Shown here piece after piece: positions 8,615-15,274 of a stretch of 15,497 bases of DNA. A program made the position numbers and the translations under genes. Below the pieces are notes generated by a model. It saw nothing but the letters and a program-made list of their open reading frames with translations, did no database searches and was not told where the DNA came from. Numbering within the stretch: position 1 is the stretch's first letter; each line of letters opens with the position of its first letter. Source of the DNA: Burkholderiales bacterium (lineage in GTDB: Bacteria > Pseudomonadota > Gammaproteobacteria > Burkholderiales > Burkholderiaceae_C); contig CANJKD010000006.1 in the NCBI GenBank assembly GCA_947474415.1, positions 1 through 15,497 on the forward strand, given 5' to 3'.

Positions 8615-9313
8615 ATGCTGCGAAGAAATTTTACGGCAGGGTTGGCGGGCGTGGCCGGGCTGGGGGCCATTTCGGCAGTTCCACAGCCAGTGCAGGCGGC
8701 CGGCATTTCTGCAGGCGACGCGGCGCTCGGCGTTCGCGCCGCGCTGGAGCGCGGTGCCGGCGCGGCCGTGGACTTGCTCGGGCGCAGCGGCGGGTTTATC
8801 GACAATCCCAGGGTGCGCATCGAGTTGCCGGGCTACTTGAAGGAGGCGGCCAAGCTGCTGAAGTACACCGGCCAGCAACACCGCGTCGACGAGCTGGTCA
8901 CGGCGATGAACCGCGCGGCCGAAGCGGCGGTGCCTGCGGCGAAGGGCTTGCTGGTCGGGGCGGTCAAGGCCATGAGCGTGGAAGACGCGAAGCAGATCAT
9001 CATGGGTTCCGACACGGCCGCGACACAGTTTTTTGTCGCCAAGACGCGCGCACCTTTGACGGTGACCCTCCTGCCGATCGTGACGCAGGCGACGCAAAAG
9101 GCATCACTCGCCGAAAAGTACAACGCCGTCGCTGGCAAGGCGGTCGACATGGGGCTCGTCGGCAAGGACGACGCAAAGATCGAACACTATGTGACCGGCA
9201 AGACGCTGGACGGCCTGTACCTGATGATCGCCGAGGAGGAGCGCAAGATTCGCAAGGACCCTCTGGGCACAGGCAGCGCGATTCTCGCGAAGGTGTTCGG
9301 GTCGTTGAAGTAG
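8615..9313 (+). CDS. DUF4197-family exported protein
   Basis: 232 residues. The N-terminus, MLRRNFTAGLAGVAGLGAI...QPVQA, with RR then a hydrophobic stretch, is a signal peptide; the twin arginine could indicate Tat but lacks the full consensus. The mature part matches DUF4197: GVRAALERGAGAAVDLLGRSGGFIDNPRVRIELPGYL, LVTAMNRAAEAAVPAAKGLLVGAVKAMSVEDAKQIIMGSDTAATQFF and a final GKTLDGLYLMIAEEERKIRKDPLGTGSAILAKVFG. The function is unknown. The start is set by AAGGGAGG at 8601-8608. It is divergent from the TlpA-like gene with only 12 bp between start codons, and convergent with the kinase-like gene, 8 bp from its stop. Confidence 0.9.
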   Translation: MLRRNFTAGLAGVAGLGAISAVPQPVQAAGISAGDAALGVRAALERGAGAAVDLLGRSGGFIDNPRVRIELPGYLKEAAKLLKYTGQQHRVDELVTAMNRAAEAAVPAAKGLLVGAVKAMSVEDAKQIIMGSDTAATQFFVAKTRAPLTVTLLPIVTQATQKASLAEKYNAVAGKAVDMGLVGKDDAKIEHYVTGKTLDGLYLMIAEEERKIRKDPLGTGSAILAKVFGSLK

Positions 9314-9321
9314 GGTTGGCG

Positions 9322-10479
9322 TCAAATGCCTTTCGACAGCTCGAACATCAGTGCCGGCTGAAGCGATGTGGCGACCACTTCCCGGCCGACACGTGCGACA
9401 TTGGTGCCGCTGAAGCTCGACAGCTCGAAGGCTGTGCCTTCCTCGACAATTTCGATGAACACGAAGTCGGGCACTTCGGTGCTGATTTCTTCGCGGAACA
9501 GCGCGAATCGCTCGCCGCTCTGGATGGCTTCGATGATGATGGCGTGCGGCAGGCCTTCGCGACAGAACCCGATTGCTTCTTCGACCGAGTTGACGAAGTC
9601 GATGATGAGGCTCATGTTGCGCAGTGCATCGCGAATCTGGACCCGCATCTCGCGCCGCGATGCAATCACCAGCACATGGCTGCCCGCCAGGGGTTGCGAG
9701 TTTGCAGACGTTGAAAAGCCATCGTTGATCTCGAGCGCGCTCACGCCTTCCATCTCGTTGCCGGCCGTGCGCGGGAATTCGAGCGTCAAGGTCGACGCCG
9801 GGCCCTCTTGCTTGCGATCGACCAGCAGGCCCATCGTCCAGGCGGTCTGCTCGATCATGCGCCAGGTCAAGGAGTCGAGGTTGCCCGGCGCAGTTGCTAG
9901 CGCGCCGTTGGAGGATTCGTCGAACGGGCGATTGGCGAACCTGCAGGCAAGGCGCGCGTTGGCCGGCCAGTTCTTGATGTCGATCGTGAATTCGATCTGT
10001 GACTGGGCGTTTGCCAGCGCCCAGTCGAGCGTCGAATTCAGCAGGCTGAACAATAGCGATGCATCGACGATGACCTCGGCCGGCTTCAGGGTTGGCTTGA
10101 GCATGATGCCGCGAGCTTGCGTTTCGCGTGCGCGATGTGAGAGCACGCCCTTGAGGACCTCGGTCAGTTGCAGGCGTTCGTGAGACTGGCGCAAGCGCCC
10201 GGACGCAAAGCGCGTCAATTGCTGCCCGATCATGCCAACCTGGCGCGCGGCTTCCACTTCTTCGCGCAACGCACGCAGGCCATGGCGGTCAATGCGGCCG
10301 GTGCTGGTCAGCGCGTTGATGCGCTCCAGCGCGGCGGTCAGGGGTGCTGCGATCTCGGCGCCGATTTGCGCCATCAACTCATGCCAACGTTCGTTGTGAT
10401 TCGGCCGATCCAAGCCCGGTTCTTGTGGCGCGGCGGTATTCGATGCCGCGGGATTGAGGCCGCTTTCGGACGTTTCCAT
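9322..10479 (-). CDS. Degenerate histidine-kinase/receiver fusion (predicted pseudo-kinase with pseudo-receiver domain)
   Basis: 385 residues from the chosen start. Residues 30-110 resemble a DHp dimerisation domain: LMAQIGAEIAAPLTAALERI aligns with the kinase H-box, but the phosphorylated histidine is alanine (Ala41, followed by the usual Glu, Pro and Leu). Residues 120-236 resemble the HATPase fold (SLLFSLLNSTLDWALANA near the N-box, STLTLEFPRT at the end), but no glycine-rich G boxes are clear. Residues 267-380 look like a receiver: VLVIASRREMR replaces VLVVDDE, and IIIEA puts Glu317 where the phosphorylated Asp would be. It is probably a soluble signalling adaptor rather than an enzyme. 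AGGAAGAG before the ATG at 10479 favours this start; an ATG at 10497 is also in frame. Family-level homology is inferred by eye. Confidence 0.75.
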   Translation of the reverse strand: METSESGLNPAASNTAAPQEPGLDRPNHNERWHELMAQIGAEIAAPLTAALERINALTSTGRIDRHGLRALREEVEAARQVGMIGQQLTRFASGRLRQSHERLQLTEVLKGVLSHRARETQARGIMLKPTLKPAEVIVDASLLFSLLNSTLDWALANAQSQIEFTIDIKNWPANARLACRFANRPFDESSNGALATAPGNLDSLTWRMIEQTAWTMGLLVDRKQEGPASTLTLEFPRTAGNEMEGVSALEINDGFSTSANSQPLAGSHVLVIASRREMRVQIRDALRNMSLIIDFVNSVEEAIGFCREGLPHAIIIEAIQSGERFALFREEISTEVPDFVFIEIVEEGTAFELSSFSGTNVARVGREVVATSLQPALMFELSKGI

Positions 10480-10685
10480 GCTCTCTTCCTGATTCATCGG
10501 GCCTACCGGGCACCGCCCGAACCTTGCAGCTTCGGGGTGATTCCTTTTTTGGTGCGCAACGCGTCGCGTTGACGGCGTCGTTCGGTTCTGGCTGGAGGCT
10601 CGCGCGCGTTAGACGAGAAGTGTCAGGCGCCGGGGACAATCACGCCAGCTTTCATCGCCAGATTACCCCAGACGCGGGGGTGCGT

Positions 10686-10714
10686 ATTTAACGCTTTGTC
10701 ACAAATCCGGTAAA
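10686..10714 (-). promoter_or_regulatory. Candidate sigma-70 promoter for the pseudo-kinase gene
   Basis: On the minus strand TTTACC (10714-10709) and TTAAAT (10691-10686) are separated by 17 bp. Each matches the consensus at 4 of 6 positions. It is in an AT-rich patch of the 274-bp gap between divergent genes and would give a leader of about 200 nt. Confidence 0.3.
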
Positions 10715-10736
10715 GATCGGGTCCTGAATGAACGGG

Positions 10737-10765
10737 TTCACCCATCTGGCCTCGATCCGGATAAT
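10737..10765 (+). promoter_or_regulatory. Candidate sigma-70 promoter of the lipoprotein gene, leaderless arrangement
   Basis: TTCACC (10737-10742, 4 of 6) and GATAAT (10760-10765, 5 of 6) are separated by 17 bp. The -10 ends 6 nt before the ATG at 10772, so the predicted transcript starts at or next to the start codon. No Shine-Dalgarno is present. Confidence 0.5.
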
Positions 10766-10771
10766 GTGGGC

Positions 10772-11296
10772 ATGAAACAACGGCTGTCACCAATCACCGC
10801 ATTCGTCGCCATCGCGCTTGCCGCATGTTCGCCGGCCCTCGACTGGCGTGAGTTCACGCCCGAAGGCAGCGGCGTGAAGGTGTCGTTCCCTTGCCGGCCT
10901 GACCGTCATGCCCGGGCGGTGGTGGTGTCAGGGGCAAGCGTGCGCATGGCGATGCTGGTGTGCGAAGCGGCCGGGTCGACGTTTGCGGTCGGGTTTTTCG
11001 ATGTCCCTGACCCGATGCAGGTGACCGCATCGTTGCGCGAGATCGAAGCCGCGATGCTGGCCAATCTCAGCGGCGCGTTGCCCAGTTCGGCCCCGGCGAA
11101 AGTGATCGGCATGACACCGAATTTGCAAGCCTTGCGTGTCTCCGCTGCTGGTCAGTTACCGGATGGGCGGGCGGTTCAGGTTCACGCTGTGTTCTTCGCC
11201 AAGGGGTTGCGCGTGTATCAGGCCACGCTGATTGGCGCCCGACCTCAGCCTCAAGCGATAGAGACGTTTATCGACGGGCTGAGGCTGCCGTCATGA
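10772..11296 (+). CDS. Predicted lipoprotein of unknown function
   Basis: 174 residues. MKQRLSPITAFVAIALAAC is a lipoprotein signal peptide with lipobox LAAC, so Cys19 should be lipidated and the protein held in an envelope membrane (Ser at +2 favours the outer membrane under the enterobacterial rule). The mature part begins DWREFTPEGSGVKVSFPCRPDRHAR and contains two more cysteines (in SFPCRPD and MLVCEAA) that could form a disulfide. It ends FAKGLRVYQATLIGARPQ...IETFIDGLRLPS. I recognise this pattern as that of conserved hypothetical proteins in Burkholderiales but cannot assign a function. The start at 10772 is chosen over the GTG at 10766 because it gives the standard signal peptide. Confidence 0.8.
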   Translation: MKQRLSPITAFVAIALAACSPALDWREFTPEGSGVKVSFPCRPDRHARAVVVSGASVRMAMLVCEAAGSTFAVGFFDVPDPMQVTASLREIEAAMLANLSGALPSSAPAKVIGMTPNLQALRVSAAGQLPDGRAVQVHAVFFAKGLRVYQATLIGARPQPQAIETFIDGLRLPS

Positions 11297-11366
11297 CTCA
11301 GCAACTTTGTCTAGAGGGGCCTGAGGCTTGTTTTCCTCCGCGGCGGCAATTGCGTTATGGAAAAGT

Positions 11367-11395
11367 AGGGCAGCGGCTGCCTTTGTGTGGTTTTT
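11367..11395 (+). terminator. Possible intrinsic terminator after the lipoprotein gene
   Basis: AGGGCAG (11367-11373) and CTGCCTT (11377-11383) pair over 7 bp, including one G-U, around a CGG loop. T-rich sequence follows, ending in TTTTT at 11391-11395. It lies in the 168-bp gap before the EIIA gene. Confidence 0.4.
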
Positions 11396-11452
11396 CTGAT
11401 GCGCCGTTGCTTCGGATGTGCCAAAACTGGAGCTGCTCGGCCGATGTGCCGA

Positions 11453-11458
11453 TAGATT
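11453..11458 (+). promoter_or_regulatory. Putative -10 element of the EIIA gene, leaderless arrangement
   Basis: TAGATT matches TATAAT at 4 of 6 positions and ends 6 nt before the ATG at 11465, which has no Shine-Dalgarno. No good -35 was found. Confidence 0.3.
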
Positions 11459-11464
11459 CACACC

Positions 11465-11914
11465 ATGCCCGGATTAATGATCATCGCCCATGCGCCGCTT
11501 GCGTCCGCCTTGAAGACGGTTGCGGAGCATGCGTTCCCGGATTGTTCGCGGATTCTGGAGGCCTTGGATGTGCCGCCCGATATGCCGATTGAGGAAGTGG
11601 AGGCGCGAGCGCACGCAATGCTTGCGCGTGTGCGCTCACCGGAGGCATTGATTTTCACCGACGTTTTCGGAGCCACCCCTTGCAACGTCGCTCAGCGCCT
11701 GGGTGACGGCGCTCAGGTGCGAGTGATTGCGGGCGTGAACGTGCCGATGTTGTGGCGTTCGCTCAGCTATGCCAACGAGCCGCTCGAAGCGGTGGTGGCC
11801 CGGGCGATGGCCGGTGCCACGCAGGGCATCATGCAAGTGGCGACCTCAAGACCCCAGAACCAGACCATCAAGCCAGGCGGCCATGATCAAGACAAGCGTC
11901 ACCATCAGCAATAA
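11465..11914 (+). CDS. PTS EIIA component, mannose (EIIA-Man) type
   Basis: 149 residues. MPGLMIIAHAPLASALKTVAEH places the phosphorylated histidine at His9 after a hydrophobic strand, as in EIIA-Man. IFTDVFGATPCNVAQRL and VIAGVNVPMLWRSLSY are the other family blocks. It receives phosphate from HPr in the cytosol. No IIB, IIC or IID gene follows, so the protein is probably a regulator, as proposed for the similar ptsH/ptsI-linked EIIA proteins of betaproteobacteria. The last 10 residues (HDQDKRHHQQ) are encoded inside the HPr gene because the two frames overlap by 32 nt. Confidence 0.9.
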   Translation: MPGLMIIAHAPLASALKTVAEHAFPDCSRILEALDVPPDMPIEEVEARAHAMLARVRSPEALIFTDVFGATPCNVAQRLGDGAQVRVIAGVNVPMLWRSLSYANEPLEAVVARAMAGATQGIMQVATSRPQNQTIKPGGHDQDKRHHQQ

Positions 11915-12152
11915 GCTGGGTCTTCACGCTCGAGCTTCGGCCAAGCTTACGAAACTGGCCAGCAGCTTTCAAAGCGACGTATTTTTGTCGCTCAATGACC
12001 GCCGGGTGAACGCCAAGAGCATCATGGGCGTGATGATGTTGGCGGCGGGCATTGGAACTGTGGTGGAACTGGAGACCACGGGCCGCGACGAGCAGGCGGC
12101 GATCAATGCCATCGAAGAGCTCATCAATGACAAATTTGGTGAGGCGAAGTGA
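11883..12152 (+). CDS. ptsH: Phosphocarrier protein HPr
   Basis: 89 residues, normal length. KLGLHARASAKL contains the phosphorylated His15, and NAKSIMGVMMLAAGIGT contains Ser46, the site that HPr kinase modifies in species that have HprK. It takes phosphate from Enzyme I and passes it to EIIA. It starts 32 nt before the end of the EIIA gene, with AGGCGG upstream as ribosome site, so the two are co-transcribed and probably coupled. The matching ptsI is not adjacent: an oppositely oriented acyltransferase gene lies in between. Confidence 0.96.
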   Translation: MIKTSVTISNKLGLHARASAKLTKLASSFQSDVFLSLNDRRVNAKSIMGVMMLAAGIGTVVELETTGRDEQAAINAIEELINDKFGEAK

Positions 12153-12201
12153 GCGTCTTGGGCTGAATACATCGTTCTCTGCCGCTGGAACTGCGCCGGG
12201 G

Positions 12202-13050
12202 TCAGGTGCCAAGAAAGTGTTTGCGGTAGCGTGACGGCAGGTCTTCGATGCGCAACAGCATCGGCAAGTCGGCGGTATTGAAGTCCGGGTCCCACGCGGG
12301 CGCGCCCAGCACCTTGGCGCCGCAACGCAGGTAGCCCTTGATCAGTGGCGGCGGTTCGACGTTCAGTTCGTGCTGCAATTCCTCAACGGGAAGCGGAAGG
12401 CGAGCTTCTACGCGCCACTGGATCGGCGCCAAGTGAGTGTGGCGCAACTGCTCCCACAGGCTGGCGGCGAAGTGCCCGCCGTCGCGCATGCTGACGCTGG
12501 CGCAGCCGATCATCGTGTCGAGCGCGTTGCGGTGCATGAACTCAGCCAGCGCACCCCAGAGGGCCAGGATCACGCCGCCGGTGCGCCAGCCCGGGTGAAC
12601 GCAGGAGCGGCCGAGTTCCACCATCTTCGACCGCAGCGGGCGCAGGCGGGTGAGGTCGAATTCGCCATCGCTGTAGAGGGCGCCGACACGCTGCGCCGAC
12701 ACGGGTGTCAGCACGCGATAGGTGCCGATGACCGGCCCGCGGTCGCCGTCGATGTCATTGGCGCGTACCAGCAGGTGTTCGCAGAATGGGTCGAACATGT
12801 CAATGTCGTGGCCTGCCGGAGCACCCTTTGGCAGGGTCAGGCGAGCTCCCATTTCCTCGGCAAAGACGAGGTGTCTCAGTTGCTGAGCCTGGCGAACGTC
12901 TTCTTCATCGCGTGCCCAAACCACGTCGAACCGGTTTGCGCCAACGCCCGCAACCAAAGTTTTCGATTCGCGTGGATGAAGTGACCTCCGAGGCGCCAAT
13001 GGGGCGCTGAGGTCAGAGATCGGGAGTGTCGGCAGGGGCAAGTCACGCAT
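12202..13050 (-). CDS. OlsB-like GNAT N-acyltransferase (putative ornithine-lipid or hemolysin-type acyltransferase)
   Basis: 282 residues. Features of the autoinducer-synthase-like GNAT fold are FDVVWARDEEDVRQAQQLRHLVFAEEMGA (41-69), DIDMFDPFCEHLLVR (82-96), VIGTYRVL (107-114), VELGRSCVHPGWRTGGVILALW (144-165) and IGCASVSMRDGG (181-192), plus a long conserved end, PPLIKGYLRCGAKVLGAPAWDPDFNTADLPMLL. This matches OlsB-type enzymes, which move a 3-hydroxyacyl group from acyl carrier protein to the amino group of ornithine, making lyso-ornithine lipid. The partner OlsA is not in the window, so the substrate is inferred. GGAG 7 nt before the ATG at 13050 supports this start; earlier ATGs (13107 and 13215) give an unconserved Arg-rich leader. 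It is convergent with ptsH and divergent from ptsI. Confidence 0.83.
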   Translation of the reverse strand: MRDLPLPTLPISDLSAPLAPRRSLHPRESKTLVAGVGANRFDVVWARDEEDVRQAQQLRHLVFAEEMGARLTLPKGAPAGHDIDMFDPFCEHLLVRANDIDGDRGPVIGTYRVLTPVSAQRVGALYSDGEFDLTRLRPLRSKMVELGRSCVHPGWRTGGVILALWGALAEFMHRNALDTMIGCASVSMRDGGHFAASLWEQLRHTHLAPIQWRVEARLPLPVEELQHELNVEPPPLIKGYLRCGAKVLGAPAWDPDFNTADLPMLLRIEDLPSRYRKHFLGT

Positions 13051-13197
13051 GGTGAGCTCCGTGGAAAGTCTGCCGTGGATGTTTCCTGTTTGCCATGACG
13101 TGGCCATGAACCGGCGATGACGTCGGTATGACATCCGAGAGCGACCTGGGGCGGATCGCCATCGCGGAAACTCCCGGTGCGTGCGGGTGGCGCGCGC

Positions 13198-13206
13198 TGC
13201 TAGCAT
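13198..13206 (+). promoter_or_regulatory. Putative extended -10 element of ptsI, leaderless arrangement
   Basis: TGCTAGCAT combines a TGn extension with TAGCAT (4 of 6 to TATAAT). It ends 7 nt before the ATG at 13214, which lacks a Shine-Dalgarno. The -35 region shows no match, as is common for extended -10 promoters. Confidence 0.4.
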
Positions 13207-13213
13207 CAAACGC

Positions 13214-15013
13214 ATGAGCTTTCAGTTGTTCGGTCTGCCTGTTTCGCGTGGCTTCGCAATCGGCCGAGCCGTGCTGGTCGCGTCGAGCCGGGTCGACGTT
13301 GCCCACTACTTCATCGGGCCGGACAGGGTCGATGCCGAGATCGACCGGCTGCGCAGTTCGCGGGACGCCGTGGCGGACGAATTGAGCACACTGCAGCGCG
13401 ATTTGCCACCCGAGGCGCCGGCAGAGTTGTCGGCGCTGCTGGATGTTCACCTTATGCTGCTGCATGACGAGGCGCTGACCGGGGCGACCAAGCAATGGAT
13501 TCGGGAGCGCCACTACAACGCGGAGTGGGCCCTGTCGGCTCAGCTTGAAGTGCTGGCGCGGCAGTTCGACGAGATGGAAGATGAGTACCTTCGCGAGCGC
13601 AAGGCAGACCTGGAACAGGTTGTCGAGCGCTTGCTGCGCGCGATGGCGCGTGGCCCTGCCGCGTCGTACGCGCCTGCACCAGGGGTGAAGGCGCGAGATT
13701 TCGCCGGCGAAGACCCGCTTGTGCTGGTGGCAAGTGACATCGCGCCAGCGGATATGCTGCAGTTCAAGCGCAGCGTGTTCATGGGTTTCGTGACCGATGT
13801 GGGGGGCAAGACCTCACACACCGCCATTGTCGCCCGCAGCATGGACATTCCTGCCGTGGTGGGAGCACGTGAGGCGAGCCGCATCATCCGACAAGACGAT
13901 TGGGTCGTGATCGACGGCGACGCGGGGATCGTGGTGGTCGATCCGTCGCCGATCATCTTGGAAGAGTACCGGTTTCGGCAGCGCCAAAGCGAACTTTCGA
14001 GGGAGCGCTTGTCGCGGTTGCGGCATACGCCAGCCGTCACCCTGGATGGCGAACGCGTTGAGTTGCTCGCCAACATCGAGATGCCAGGCGACGCAGTGAC
14101 GGCCCTGGAAGCTGGCGCGGTGGGCGTCGGTCTGTTTCGAAGTGAGTTCCTGTTCATGAATCGCGGTGGAGAGCTGCCCAGTGAAGACGAGCAGTTCGAG
14201 GCCTATCGATCGGCGGTTCAGGCGATGAAGGGCTTGCCAGTCACGATTCGTACGGTTGACATTGGAGCGGACAAGCCGATTGATCGCATGTCGGCCAGTG
14301 AATTGCGCCACGAGCACGCGTTAAACCCAGCGCTTGGGCTTCGTGCTATCCGCTGGAGCCTGTCCGAGCCGGGTATGTTCAGGCAACAGCTGCGCGCCAT
14401 CCTACGGGCAAGCGCATACGGCAAGGTCAGGCTGTTGATACCGATGGTGGCGCATCTCAGCGAAGTCCGGCTGACATTGGAAGCGTTGGCTCGGGCGAAG
14501 CAGCAGTTGAACGAAGCAGGGAGGGCCTTCACGCATGTCGAAGTCGGCGCGATGATCGAAGTGCCCGCAGCGGCATTGATGTTGCCCGCCTTCTTGAGGC
14601 ACTTCGACTTCGTTTCGATAGGTACGAACGATCTCATTCAATACACGCTCGCAATCGACCGCGCAGACGAGGCTGTAGCGCACCTCTATGACCCTTGGCA
14701 CCCCGCCGTACTTCGCTTGCTCTCGCAAACGATCACGGGAGCACGTGCAGTGGGGAAGAGCGTTTGCGTATGCGGCGAAATGGCTGGCGATCCTATGTTC
14801 ACAGAGTTGCTTCTCGGGATCGGGCTAAGAAGCTTCTCGATGCATCCGTCGCAGATTTCGTCGATCAAGCAGCGAGTACTGCGCGCAGACCTGCGCCACT
14901 GGGCGGCGCATGTGGAACACGTACTTGGCGCGGACGACCCTGAGCGGGCGTGTGCCGCTGTCCAATTTGCCACGCCTACCCTCTCGCGGGAGCTTACCGG
15001 TTTGCAAGGCTGA
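13214..15013 (+). CDS. ptsI: Phosphoenolpyruvate-protein phosphotransferase (PTS Enzyme I)
   Basis: 599 residues, slightly longer than the usual 570-590. It begins MSFQLFGLPVSRGFAIGRAV. Order of parts: HPr-binding helical region (about 30-150, with HLMLLHDEAL), phosphohistidine domain with GGKTSHTAIVARSMDIPAVVG (His202), then the PEP-binding barrel with GVGLFRSEFLFM (304-315), GAMIEVPAA, FVSIGTNDLIQYTLAIDR and the catalytic Cys520 in VCVCGEMAGDP. All key residues are present, so it should be active: it takes phosphate from PEP and gives it to HPr. It is a general sugar-PTS type enzyme, not PtsP, because it has no GAF domain. An upstream in-frame start at 13181 adds 11 unconserved residues. 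It is separated from ptsH by a reversed gene and so must have its own promoter. Confidence 0.96.
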   Translation: MSFQLFGLPVSRGFAIGRAVLVASSRVDVAHYFIGPDRVDAEIDRLRSSRDAVADELSTLQRDLPPEAPAELSALLDVHLMLLHDEALTGATKQWIRERHYNAEWALSAQLEVLARQFDEMEDEYLRERKADLEQVVERLLRAMARGPAASYAPAPGVKARDFAGEDPLVLVASDIAPADMLQFKRSVFMGFVTDVGGKTSHTAIVARSMDIPAVVGAREASRIIRQDDWVVIDGDAGIVVVDPSPIILEEYRFRQRQSELSRERLSRLRHTPAVTLDGERVELLANIEMPGDAVTALEAGAVGVGLFRSEFLFMNRGGELPSEDEQFEAYRSAVQAMKGLPVTIRTVDIGADKPIDRMSASELRHEHALNPALGLRAIRWSLSEPGMFRQQLRAILRASAYGKVRLLIPMVAHLSEVRLTLEALARAKQQLNEAGRAFTHVEVGAMIEVPAAALMLPAFLRHFDFVSIGTNDLIQYTLAIDRADEAVAHLYDPWHPAVLRLLSQTITGARAVGKSVCVCGEMAGDPMFTELLLGIGLRSFSMHPSQISSIKQRVLRADLRHWAAHVEHVLGADDPERACAAVQFATPTLSRELTGLQG

Positions 15014-15039
15014 CGCCACCCGCTTCGTCAAAAAACTGC

Positions 15040-15069
15040 CTGACCTGCGCGCCCGACTCATGCTACAGT
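15040..15069 (+). promoter_or_regulatory. Candidate upstream rRNA promoter
   Basis: CTGACC (15040-15045, 4 of 6) and TACAGT (15064-15069, 4 of 6) are separated by 18 bp. TGC before the -10 gives a TGn extension, and an A6 run at 15030-15035 is placed like an UP element. It would start about 100 bp upstream of the main promoter. Confidence 0.4.
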
Positions 15070-15139
15070 CGATATCTTCGCTCATCTGCGCCGCCAAAAA
15101 TAGCAACGCAGCAGCGATGAGAGTGGAAAGACGAAGAAG

Positions 15140-15169
15140 TTGACTGGGTTTAGAAAAACGTGCGATAAT
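15140..15169 (+). promoter_or_regulatory. Main rRNA operon promoter
   Basis: TTGACT (15140-15145, 5 of 6) and GATAAT (15164-15169, 5 of 6) are separated by 18 bp, with A/G-rich sequence upstream that could act as an UP element. Right after the -10, TCTCAG and CTGAGA (15169-15174 and 15181-15186) form an inverted repeat around the expected start near 15176. This is the best promoter in the window. Confidence 0.75.
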
Positions 15170-15219
15170 CTCAGTCTGAGCTGAGAACTGCAAAGTGCAG
15201 CAGCGGAACGCGAAAGCGG

Positions 15220-15274
15220 CCACCGACAGGTGGGCGGGAAGTTCTTTAAAAACTAACAGCCGATAAGTGTGGGC
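15220..15274 (+). promoter_or_regulatory. rRNA antitermination region (boxB hairpin, boxA, boxC-like)
   Basis: CCACC-GACA-GGTGG (15220-15233) is a boxB-like hairpin. GTTCTTTAAAAA (15241-15252) matches the rRNA boxA that binds NusB/S10. GTGTGGGC (15267-15274) resembles boxC. The order and spacing are those of bacterial rRNA leaders. Confidence 0.65.

Noticed and set aside
11243..11284. Inverted repeat CCTCAGCC/GGCTGAGG near the end of the lipoprotein gene
   Set aside because: The 8-bp arms are 26 nt apart inside coding sequence, and alternative pairings of similar strength exist, so it is probably chance.
11293..11592. 99-codon plus-strand ORF overlapping the lipoprotein stop (ATGA) and the EIIA start
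   Set aside because: It runs 128 nt into the EIIA gene in another frame, has Cys-rich, unstructured composition with no recognisable motif, and covers a candidate terminator and promoter.
12153..12201. Terminator between convergent ptsH and the OlsB-like gene
   Set aside because: No stem with useful length or a T-run is visible in these 49 bases.
11465..15013. Complete mannose-transporting PTS
   Set aside because: Only EIIA, HPr and Enzyme I are present. No IIB, IIC or IID gene is in the window, so a regulatory role is more likely.
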